Made by a program: the position numbers and the translations under genes. The notes under the pieces are model-generated. The model saw nothing but the letters and a program-made list of their open reading frames with translations, did not search any database and was not told where the DNA came from. Positions 55,001 to 64,000 of a DNA stretch of 64,000 nucleotides are shown one piece after another. Position 1 is the first letter of the stretch, and every line of letters starts with the position of its first letter. This DNA comes from Scleroderma bovista. Lineage: Eukaryota > Basidiomycota > Agaricomycetes > Boletales > Sclerodermataceae. The stretch is from NCBI GenBank assembly GCA_037178675.1, contig JAYMGJ010000092.1, forward strand, positions 54,975 to 118,974. Reading direction: 5' to 3'.

Positions 55001-55320
55001 ACCCCATGGACCTACTTAGGCCATCTTACATGGCCACCCAAAGGTGAAAATTGGCCGAGTGTCATGGGCCAGTGGATGGTAGCCCAAGGATGGACTGTCA
55101 TCATGTAACACGGGTTGGGCCCAAGTTGGATATTGATATGGGTGGGCTATGGTGCTGTTTCAGGGGAGTGGATAAAGGTGTAATCACCATATCATATGTG
55201 TGGGCTGGGATTTGCTGTAATGGAAGGTAATGGGTGGGCTAGGAAACATTAGTACCATTGAATATAGTAGGGCTGAGCCACTGGGCAATAAGGTGGAACT
55301 AAAAATAGGACTGCAGGTTC
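55000..55320. repeat. Sequence related to the foldback element terminus
   Basis: CCCCATGGACCTACTTAGGC...CATGGCC and AATTGGCCGAGTGTCATGGGC correspond to the left end of the 27125 element (CCCATGTACCTGGTTAGGCC...TATGGCC; AATTGGCCGTATCTTATGGG). The similarity begins at the same point relative to the end. No opposite end is found in the window. Confidence 0.5.
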
Positions 55321-55326
55321 ACTGCC

Positions 55327-55505
55327 AGGGTTTGACTACCATGGGTTAACTAACTCAGGTTGACTACCATGGGTTAACTAACTCAGGTTGACTACCATGG
55401 GTTAACTACTGTGGGTTAACTACTGTGGGGTAACTACCATGGTTAACTAACTCAAGTTGACTAACATGGGTTGACTACCTCAGGTTGACTAACGTGGGTT
55501 GATGC
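55327..55505. repeat. Minisatellite of GGTTGACTACCATGGGTTAAC type
   Basis: About 26-30 bp units: GGTTAACTAACTCA and GGTTGACTACCATG alternate seven times or so. Confidence 0.7.
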
Positions 55506-55542
55506 AGGCAAGTTACTTCAACCTAGAGCTGCAGTGGACCCC

Positions 55543-55950
55543 TAACAAATAAGGCCATACAAACCATGTCCTGGGCATATACAACTGTGTAAATATGATT
55601 TATACAAATGAAAATACAAGTTCTAGCAGCAGGATGGATGATATGGACAAATATGGCCATGGGAAAATTACCACAGCCTAGCACAGCCGAGGTACACATG
55701 TCCTTAACAAATAAGGCCATACAAACCAGTTCCAGGCTATGTACAACTGAGTAAATATGATTTTCACAGTTAATACATGATCTAGTAGCAGGAAGGATTG
55801 TATGGACAAATGAGGCCATGGGAAAATTACTGCAGCCTAACACAGCGGCAGTACACATGTCCCTTACAAATAAGGCCATACAAAACATTTCCTGGGCATG
55901 TACAACTGAGTAAATATGATTTGCATAGTTAATGCACTGAGATCCCAGTC
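55543..55950. repeat. About 150-bp tandem repeat, 2.7 units
   Basis: Each unit has AACAAATAAGGCCATACAAA, TGTACAACTGAGTAAATATG, TAGCAGCAGGA and CATGGGAAAATTACC. Confidence 0.7.
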
Positions 55951-55956
55951 CTAGCC

Positions 55957-56337
55957 TGTAACAGTCTAACTTTTTATCTTATCTAATCTCTGGTTAGATG
56001 ACATCTTATCTTATCATACCATAGTATCTTATCTAGTGCATCTTATCTGTAGAACTGTCTGGACCACAGCCTCGTGCTGTGCATGCTGTATACCTTGATG
56101 TCATTAGCATAGCCATACCACAGGATGGCAGCTGTGTTCACTGCCTCGTACAGCATACAGCCTCATGGATAGCCTCACACAGGACACGTATAGTGTAGTA
56201 TATATACTGCTGCAATCCAGCACCCAGAGGCTCTCCATTCGAGCTCTCTTTGGGTCTTTGCTCTAAGATCTCTAGTCCTATCCTCCTCAGAGTCTTCGTG
56301 TGGTAGTTCTTTGGGTTTTGCCCTTAGGGTTGTCTCA
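55957..56337 (+). repeat. LTR of a Gypsy-1 relative
   Basis: TGTAACAGTCTAAC to TTGTCTCA; about nine tenths of positions agree with the Gypsy-1 LTR by eye; followed by the same leader. Confidence 0.85.
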
Positions 56338-58256
56338 CTAGAGCTTGAATCTACCCATTCACCACTTTGTCTACCACACGCTGTTCCCCAGCCTTATAAA
56401 GGGAACTATACCCAGACTCCAGGGTTAAGGAGCTTTGTTTCACACCCTTCACATTTGTACATGGCCAGCCTTTAGTGCCATTCCCTGTAGCCCACTTGGG
56501 TTTGGGAGTTTCTAGTACAAGTTCATTTACATATCATACACCAGCCCAGGGTTGTGCCTGATGTCTATAAGGCGGCTCCCATTCAAGTGCAGTTTGTACC
56601 CGCAAGGAGATTGAGCCACAGTTACCCCGTAGTTCCTCCATCCATGGAGAGGTAGACCCGTGATCTGCAGCCAGTGACCGTTTGTACTCTGCATAGCTGT
56701 GCCACTGCCCTGACCTGGCAAGCACGACAGGCGAACAGAGTCTTACACTTAGTTCATTGGAACACCTGTGGGGATCTAGTCCCAATACATCATTACCCCT
56801 ATGTTACCCTACAAAGTTAGTCACCATACCTCCCTACAAGTACTCTTTCAGTCAGGCAGGTCACCTAACAGTCACCTACAATACCCACTACCCCCTTCCT
56901 CTTACACCCACTCAAGAAGCTGCCCAAGAAGCAGACTTCAAAAGGATTGAGCAACTGAGCACCTCCTTCCGCTGCTACAACCTCATTGTCAACACCCTTG
57001 CAGACCTTTTTCTCAACAACCCCTGCTTCTATGTCGAAGCTGAACCTGCCCTCCTGCTCACCTGCCATCATACATTTTGCACTTCCTGCCTCCACCCCAC
57101 ATGTCCCTGAGGCACCCTGTACTCCCATTACCATCCATATTAAGCAATGGATCAACACCAGGACCCCCTCCAGAATATTCTCCTTCAGTTCGCACAGGGG
57201 CAACTCAACCTACAGAACAGTATCCAGGCCCTTGCCGATGTGCAGCAGGGCCTTGCTCCCAAAGCCCCTGGGGCACCCCCTGGCAGCGGCTCACCCCCCT
57301 AAAAAGATTGTCACTGAACCTGGGAATTATGATGGCTCCCCCCAGGCCTTCAGAGTTTGGTGGAGCAAGATGAAGTTGTGGGTCATGATGAACCAGAGGA
57401 GCAGTCTCCTAACAAGGAATAGCGAGATCATGGCGGCTGTTCTCTCTAGGTTCGAAGGACCTAAAGCTGGGCGTTGGGCCTAGGTAAAATTGGACTACTA
57501 TCTAAGTCCAGGAGTCGAGTACCCTACATGGGATGCACTTCAGGCTGAAATAACTGGGTTTTTCATGCCTGGCAACAACACCGACTGGGCCAGGTCCCAG
57601 TTGTTAAAGTTGCGTCAAGGCCCCCGTCAGCGAGTAGATGACTTTCTCACAACTTTTGAGTCACTCGAAATTGAGAGTGGCTGTCCCGATGCCTACACTA
57701 GGGACTTGCTTGAAAGAGCAGTACAGAGGCAGGTCCTCCAGCAGGTGTACCTTTGGGGAAGGATCACTCCACCTACACGGAGCTAGCTACCTCAGTTAGA
57801 ACCATCGTAAGAGCTCAGGAGCTCTTCCTGATCAATACACAGGGCATCCCCCACTATTATCAACAGGGGAGTGGCTCCTCCTCTTATGGAGTTACGCTGG
57901 GCGCTGGCGCCCCCATGGATATTGGTGCTGCTCAGCAGCAAAACTAGCAACAGAGTAAAGGGCTCCAATGCTACAATTGCCAGGGATTTGGCCACATCAC
58001 TCGCGAATGTAGCCAACTGTGTTGCCCACGTTGAGGGCAACCCCAGCAAACCTGGGCTGTACAGCCCCAACCTGATGACGAACACGTCAACGCTGTTCGC
58101 GACATGTCCTTCTCCGAAATGAGGGACTATTTCAAGAATTTAAAAGATTAGAGAGTGAGGACACAACAGGCACCCTCGCTCTTGAGTCTGAGTTGGATGC
58201 TGCAGTAAGGATTTTGGACTAAGTCTCCTGAAGCACAGGATATTTATAAATACCGC
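56338..58256 (+). pseudogene. Leader and gag of a Gypsy-1 relative, decayed and truncated
   Basis: The leader frame is present up to TAA just before ATG 57147. Gag starts MDQHQDPLQNILLQFAQGQ, shifts frame near 57295 (resuming at PPKKIVTEPGNYDGSP), has TAG at 57481-57483 where Gypsy-1 has CAG, shifts again near 57745 and has TAG near 57945. The CCHC knuckle (CYNCQGFGHITREC) and the TTTAAAA slip site at about 58139 remain. The copy ends after the IYKY codons of early pol at 58256. Confidence 0.85.
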
Positions 58257-59829
58257 TGTCATGCACCAAACATGTTTGGTACTGTGGACATGGAGAGAGT
58301 TAGCCGATGAAACTAATGCGAAGAACGCACACCCAAGATCTGTTGAAAGATTGTCCCGACTTGAGGGATACAGACAGCCCTCGCTATCCATATCACGCAA
58401 AGTCAAGACTATCCTTATGCAAAGAATGAATACAAGCTTGTCATAGCCATCTATCGCACAAGAATGACTATCCTGGAGCAAGAGATGAATGCCATTGTCT
58501 GGCAGTCATCCCTCGCACAAGAACTGCCAAGAAGCAGAAGAATCCAAGGATTGATGATCATTTCAGTATGAGAGAGGAATGCAACCTACTGCAGTCCAAC
58601 TCCCATACCAGAACAACCAAAGAAGCAGAAGAAACGAAGGAGAAATGAAGGAGAAAAGGAAGAATCATTTTTAGTGCCCAAATGTCAAATTTAGGTGCCC
58701 AGTGCTGGCATTCCGATATTGTCCTGCTCTTGGGACAGCCTCTCCCTGAGCTCCTGTGTACTGTCTGGTACATATCTTCCCAGCCTGCTCCCTCAGTCCC
58801 TCTCGTTCTCGGTCAGCATGTTCTCCTCGTCAGTCCTGCATCGCGCACATACTTTGGTCGTCTCAAGTCTATCGTTAGACTTGAAAATTCATACCTGGTC
58901 GTCTCTGTGTCTCCTGAGTCCTCTGCATATGGTCCTTTCATCCCAGAGTCTTGTCACATCCATCTCCCTCTATCATTCATCTCGCTTCCCTGGACACATC
59001 GAATCTGCTATTCACATTTCACTTCCCTGCTATCCCACAACAAACACAAATGAAACAGTGCTCTAGAACCCTTCTTAGGAGCCCTAATAGAGTACAGAAC
59101 CTTCCCCTTACTGCTCAAGGGAAGACTGCACTTCAGGAGCACCAAATTTCGCGTTTTTGCTCTACAGAAGCTCAATCCAAGGGATTTGTGACACTCTGTG
59201 ACCAGCTGTGACTCTACTTGTCATTCCAGGCCCCCTGACACTGCTCTTCTGGTCGGATCAATTCTTTTATTATCCCCCAGCCACTCCCATCAGTGGCACT
59301 GCTTCAGAAGCTCATCTCCAGATCTAAAGTTCAATCAATCACAGGTTGTGCTTCCCTTCTGTCTGAGTCACACAGAGTCACTCTGGCTCACTCTGACTCA
59401 CTCTGCTGCGCATTATTCATCCCCTCTTTGCATTACTAATCCCCATTACTCCCCTTACCAATCATCCTTCAAATCATGCTTATCATGCTGCTTATCAATT
59501 CATGACTCATGTCCCTATGATTCATATGCATTATGTCATCGCATATGCTCATTTAGCTTCGATCTACTCATCCCCTGCTTTCCCCCCCCTCTCTTTTGGG
59601 CCCCATGCAATGATTTTTCCATATTCTTGGTTATACACCCCTTTTTACCTATGTTTTTGCTCTTTCCCTTGGATCAGCAGCTTGTTCAGGCTCTCCTCAT
59701 CGATGACTCAGCCTGATTACACTGCTTATCAATTGCTTACCAATTTCTTACCAATCTCTTACCAAGCACTTAGTCATTTGTGCTTACAGGGCCACAGCCC
59801 CTCCTGCACATAGTTCAGTCAAAAGCCCT
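58257..59829. other. Unique C/T-rich region, no gene recognised
   Basis: Begins TGTCATGCACC at the point where the Gypsy-1 relative is cut, which could be the left end of another LTR, but no matching right end with a TSD was found. The plus-strand frames at 58682-59053 and 59198-59716 are serine/proline/leucine-rich without known motifs. Confidence 0.35.
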
Positions 59830-59859
59830 CGCAAAAGTGGGTCATCGGACATGTACATT

Positions 59860-60655
59860 TGCCTGTAAAGGTGGGACTAGCCGACGCCGGCCGATGCTCG
59901 CAAAGCTGGGCCAGGCCGATGTTTTCTATTATTGCAAATCTAGTACAGGCCTGAGGGACATTAATCACTGCAAAACTGGGATGGGCTGATGTTTGATAAA
60001 AATTGCAGAACTGGGACTGGTGGGAGCATTGTAAAACTAGGTCAGGCCTGTTGAACAAAAAAATTGACAAGTGTTGCAAAGCTGGGACTGGCCGATGTTG
60101 TAGATACATTGCAAAACTGGGTCAGGCCTGTTGAGAAAAAAGTTGTCAATTACTGCAAAACTGGGTCAGGCTGACATGGCAGAATGGGGTCAGGCCTTTT
60201 GAGGAAAAAATTGTCAAGCATTGCAAAACTGGGTCAGGCTGACATTGTATATACATTGCAGAACTGGATCAGGCCTGTTGAGAAAAAAAGTTGTCAAGCA
60301 TTGCAAAACTGGGTCAGGCTGACATTGCAGAACTGGGTCAGGCCTGTTGAGGAAAAAGTTGTCAAGCATTGCAAAACTGGGCCAGGCTGACATTGCAGAA
60401 CTGGGTCAGGCCTGTTGAGGAAAAAGTTGTCAAGCATTGCAAAACTGGGCCAAGCTGACATTGCAGAACTGGGTCAGGCCTGTTGAGGAAAAAGTTGTCA
60501 AGCATTGCAAAACTGGGTCAGGCTGACATTGCAGAACTGGGTCAGGCCTGTTGAGAAACAAAGTTGTCAAGTACTGCAAAACTGGGTCAGGCCTGTTGAG
60601 CAAAAAAGTTGTCAACCATTGCAAAACTGGGTCAGACCCAAAATTGATACACATT
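59860..60655. repeat. Minisatellite, about 68-bp units (GCAAAACTGGGTCAGGC)
   Basis: Repeated blocks CATTGCAAAACTGGGTCAGG, CTGACATTGCAGAACTGGG and CCTGTTGAGGAAAAAGTTGT; near-identical from 60180 to 60560, degenerate on the left. Confidence 0.85.
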
Positions 60656-62545
60656 GCAGAATTAAATTACTGTGCTGACTACCAAAAATGTGGACCATTG
60701 ATTAGGCAATATTGTGTACTGTTGGTGTGATAGTGTTGACTACCAAAGATGTGCAGCTTGGATTATCTAATATTGTGTTCTATTGGTGTGGTAGTGCTGA
60801 TTACCAAAAATGCGGACTATTGATTAGCCAATGCTGTGTAGTGTTGTTGTTGTAGTGTACTACCAAAAATGTGTAGTATTGATTACCTAATGTTGGGTAC
60901 TCTTGGTGTGGTAGTGCTGATTACCAAAAATGCGGACTATTGATTGGCCAATGTTGTGTAGTGTTGTTGTTGTAGTGTACTACCAAAAATGTGTAGTATT
61001 GATTACCTAATGTTGGGTACTCTTGGTGTGGTAGTGCTGATTACCAAAAATGCGGACTATTGATCAACCAATATTGTGTGGTGTTGTTGTAGTGTACTAC
61101 CAAAAAAAGTGTAGTACTGATTACCTAATGTTGTGTAGTATTGATGTGATAGTGTTCATTACCAAAAATGCGGACTGTTGATTAGCCAATATTGTGTAGT
61201 GTTGTTGTTGTAGTGTACTACCAAAGATGTGTAGTATTGATTATCTAATGTTTTGTACTGTTGGTGTGGTAGTGTTGATTACCAAAAATGTGTAGCTTGG
61301 ATTACCTAATGTTGTGTACTGTTGGTGTGGTAGTGCTGATTACCAAAAATGCGAACCATTAGCCAATGTTGTGCAGTGTTGTTGTTGTAGTGTTGATTAC
61401 CAAAAATGTGTAGCTTGGATTACCTAATGTTGTGTACTGTTGGTGTGGTAGTGCTGATTACCAAAAATGCGAACCATTAGCCAATATTGTGTAGTGTTGT
61501 TGTTGTAGTGTACTACCAGAAATGTGTAGTATTAATTACCTAATGTTGTGTACTATTGATGTGGTAGTGTTGATTACCAAAAATGCGAACTATTGATCAA
61601 CCAATGTTGTGTAGTGTCATTGTTGTAGTGTTGATTACCAAAAATGTGTAGCTTGGATTACCTAATGTTGTGTACTGTTGGTGTGGTAGTGTTGATTACC
61701 AAAAATGCGGACTATTGATTAGTCAATATTGTGTAGTGTTGATTACCAAAAATGTGTAGTTTGGATTACCTAATGTTGTGTACTGTTGGTGTGGTAGTAC
61801 TGATTATCAAAAATGCGGACTATTGATTAGTTGTTGTAGTGTACTAACAAAAATGTGTAGTATTGATTATCTAATGTTGTGTACTGTTGGTGTAGTAGTA
61901 CTGATCATCAAAAATGCGGACTATTGATTAGTTGTTGTAGTGTACTACCAAAAATGTGTAGTTTGGATGACCTAATGTTGTGTACTGTTGGTGTGGTAGT
62001 GTTGATTATCAAAAGTGCGGACTATTGGTTAGTCAATATTGTGTAGTGTTAATTACCAAAAATGTGTAGTTTGGATTACCTAATGTTGTGTACTGTTGGT
62101 GTGGTAGTGTTGATTAAAAAAAATGCGGACTATTGATTAGCCAATATTGTGTAGTTTGGATTACCTAATGTTGTGTACTGTTGGTGTAGTAGTGCTGATT
62201 ATCAAAAATGCGGACTATTGATTAGCCAATATTGTGCAGTGTTGTTGTTGTAGTGTACTACCAAAAATGTGTAGTATTGATTACCTAATGTTGGGTACTC
62301 TTGGTGTGGTAGTGCTGATTACCAAAAATGCGGACTATTGATCAACCAATATTGTGTGGTGTTGTTGTAGTGTACTACCAAAAATGTGTAGTACTGATTA
62401 CCTAATGTTGTGTAGTGTTGATGTGATAGTGTTGATTACCAAAAATGCGGACTATTGATTAGGAAATGTAGTGTAGTGTTTGTGTATTGGAGTTGATTAC
62501 CAACATTGTGTAGTTTTCATTAACTAAATTCAGTAGTGTCAACAC
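60656..62545. repeat. Minisatellite, about 120-bp units (ATTACCAAAAATGCGGACTA)
   Basis: About 15 units holding GATTACCAAAAATGCGGACT, ATTGATTAGCCAATATTGTG, GTTGTTGTTGTAGTGTACTA, CCAAAAATGTGTAGTATTGA and TTACCTAAT-GTTGTGTACTG, with half-unit deletions in several. Not coding. Confidence 0.85.
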
Positions 62546-62880
62546 TTGATTACATAAGCTCTCCAAGCGCCACTACTCCCAAAACATTACCATATTTGGT
62601 CAATAGTTGACTTCAAATATTCCCACCTTTGTTCTGGTACTTTTCTTCCCCTTCTGTGCTTCATCCCTGGTCCAAATGTACTGTAAAAATGATTCTGTAT
62701 CCCATATTACCCTATAGGATCATCATTGGACCCTCATCTAAATGTGCAAGGGGCTCTGTATCCCCAGAGAGTAGTGCAGGCTTAGAAACACCAAAAATGT
62801 TCGCATTTTTGATACATTCAACATATCAGCTTAAAGAATGCATCCCCATACAGGGGATATATGTACCTACAACATATTTA
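62546..62880. other. Unique sequence left of the palindrome
   Basis: No gene recognised. Whether it belongs to the palindrome arm cannot be seen, because the mirror position lies beyond the window. Confidence 0.3.
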
Positions 62881-64000
62881 CAGTCCACAGCATGGGATCC
62901 ATGTCCTGGTGCGATGTTTTATGTTTTTCCTTTGCAAACATATCACCATGGCAGGCAATTACTAGGAGGTATGGTGGCTACTGGATGGTCTCCAGTGGTA
63001 TTACTATGCTATACCAAAGTCCCAATACAATCTAGTGAGCAGCTGACCACTCCAAGAGGAGCAGCATAGAAAACAGCACTTTCATAACAATAGGTGCTGT
63101 ATGATCCTCCAGATCAGGTATGCACAATATGACTATCTCAAAAGCTGGGGGATACCATACAGTAGTGGATACAATTTACTCAAGTCAATACCGCTTGATG
63201 TGGGGGAGGGAAGGGCACAATAACATACAGAAGGCGTGGGAAAATACCCCACAAAATGCGGAGATATGCAAAAACATTACATATCACACAACACATAACA
63301 TCTACTGACCTAGAAATGCTACCAACAGCCTACTAATATCACATAATGCTTATACTCAGCTGTTCCTGACATGCTTAGAGGCACAAATCATTCAAGGTTT
63401 GAAAAATGCGGAAATGTGCTACATCATATCAGTACTGCAGGTGCAAAGCTGCAGTGTATATGGACAGTAACAACATGTTCTTGGTTCAAATGATTTGTGC
63501 CTCTAAGCATGTCAGGAACAGCTGAGTATAAGCATTATGTGATATTAGTAGGCTGTTGGTAGCATTTCTAGGTCAGTAGATGTTATGTGTTGTGTGATAT
63601 GTAATGTTTTTGCATATCTCCGCATTTTGTGGGGTATTTTCCCACGCCTTCTGTATGTTATTGTGCCCTTCCCTCCCCCACATCAAGCGGTATTGACTTG
63701 AGTAAATTGTATCCACTACTGTATGGTATCCCCCAGCTTTTGAGATAGTCATATTGTGCATACCTGATCTGGAGGATCATACAGCACCTATTGTTATGAA
63801 AGTGCTGTTTTCTATGCTGCTCCTCTTGGAGTGGTCAGCTGCTCACTAGATTGTATTGGGACTTTGGTATAGCATAGTAATACCACTGGAGACCATCCAG
63901 TAGCCACCATACCTCCTAGTAATTGCCTGCCATGGTGATATGTTTGCAAAGGAAAAACATAAAACATCGCACCAGGACATGGATCCCATGCTGTGGACTG
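62881..64000. repeat. Perfect large palindrome: arms of at least 512 bp, 96-bp spacer
   Basis: 62881-63392 and 63489-64000 are reverse complements with no indel (paired positions sum to 126881) and no mismatch noticed. The spacer is 63393-63488. A 62-codon frame appears identically at 63120-63308 (+) and 63761-63573 (-), which is a consequence of the palindrome rather than evidence of a gene. The right arm is cut by the window end. Confidence 0.9.

Noticed and set aside
58257..59829. Complete LTR beginning TGTCATGCACC
   Set aside because: Candidate right ends (TGACA near 59240, TTACA near 59790) give no 5-bp flank match, and no internal LTR features such as a TATA box are clear.
63120..63761. 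Two identical 62-codon frames as a duplicated gene
   Set aside because: They are the same sequence in the two arms of the palindrome. No coding signal beyond the absence of stops over 186 nt.

Overview
The window looks like a repeat-rich piece of a basidiomycete (Agaricomycetes-type) nuclear genome. The evidence is dense 44-63 nt GT-AG introns, housekeeping genes of fungal type (ING/PHD protein, NUF2, RecQ helicase, mitochondrial PDH-type kinase), two chromodomain Ty3/Gypsy elements, and a fragment resembling the Agaricomycete Plavaka transposases. No rRNA, tRNA or CRISPR array was recognised. The genus cannot be named from what is visible.

Region 1 (1-7.2 kb): the 5' part of a minus-strand gene with an MLKL/HeLo-like helical domain runs off the left edge. 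A direct duplication follows, carrying two four-exon genes for a small, possibly beta-trefoil protein (copies A and B). Region 2 (7.2-16.9 kb) is a compact euchromatic block: ING-family PHD protein (+), NUF2 (-), RecQ helicase (+), PDH/BCKDH kinase (-), arranged convergent-divergent-convergent. Region 3 (17-22.5 kb) is gene debris plus a third intact copy (C) and a decayed fourth copy (D) of the small-protein family, both on the minus strand. Region 4 (22.8-25.6 kb) holds a decayed polyubiquitin locus and minisatellites with repeated intron-like blocks.

Region 5 (26-53.9 kb) is a nested transposon cluster whose boundaries can be fixed by 5-bp target site duplications: a solo LTR (family LTR2, TSD CACTC) split by a 5.4-kb foldback element made of inverted minisatellite arms; a chromovirus, Gypsy-1 (TSD ACTTG); another LTR2; a second chromovirus, Gypsy-2 (TSD TCCAG), sitting inside an old reading frame that resumes in frame on its far side; a solo LTR3 (TSD AGTGC); and a third LTR2 (TSD GACTG). 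Gypsy-2 carries an antisense two-exon reading frame with a coiled coil and a cysteine cluster between pol and its 3' LTR. Both chromoviruses have a -1 frameshift heptamer at gag/pol. Region 6 (53.9-64 kb) holds a Plavaka-like transposase remnant, a decayed Gypsy-1 relative, long minisatellites, and an apparently perfect palindrome (arms of at least 512 bp) that reaches the right edge.

The housekeeping genes act in separate processes: chromatin reading (ING), kinetochore-microtubule attachment (NUF2), recombination repair (RecQ) and mitochondrial carbon flux (kinase). Their clustering shows compact euchromatin rather than a pathway. The strongest candidates for something undescribed are the foldback element with minisatellite arms, the antisense Zn-cluster frame in Gypsy-2, a leader reading frame that stops just before gag in Gypsy-1, and a ghost gene eroded by apparent CGA-to-TGA changes.
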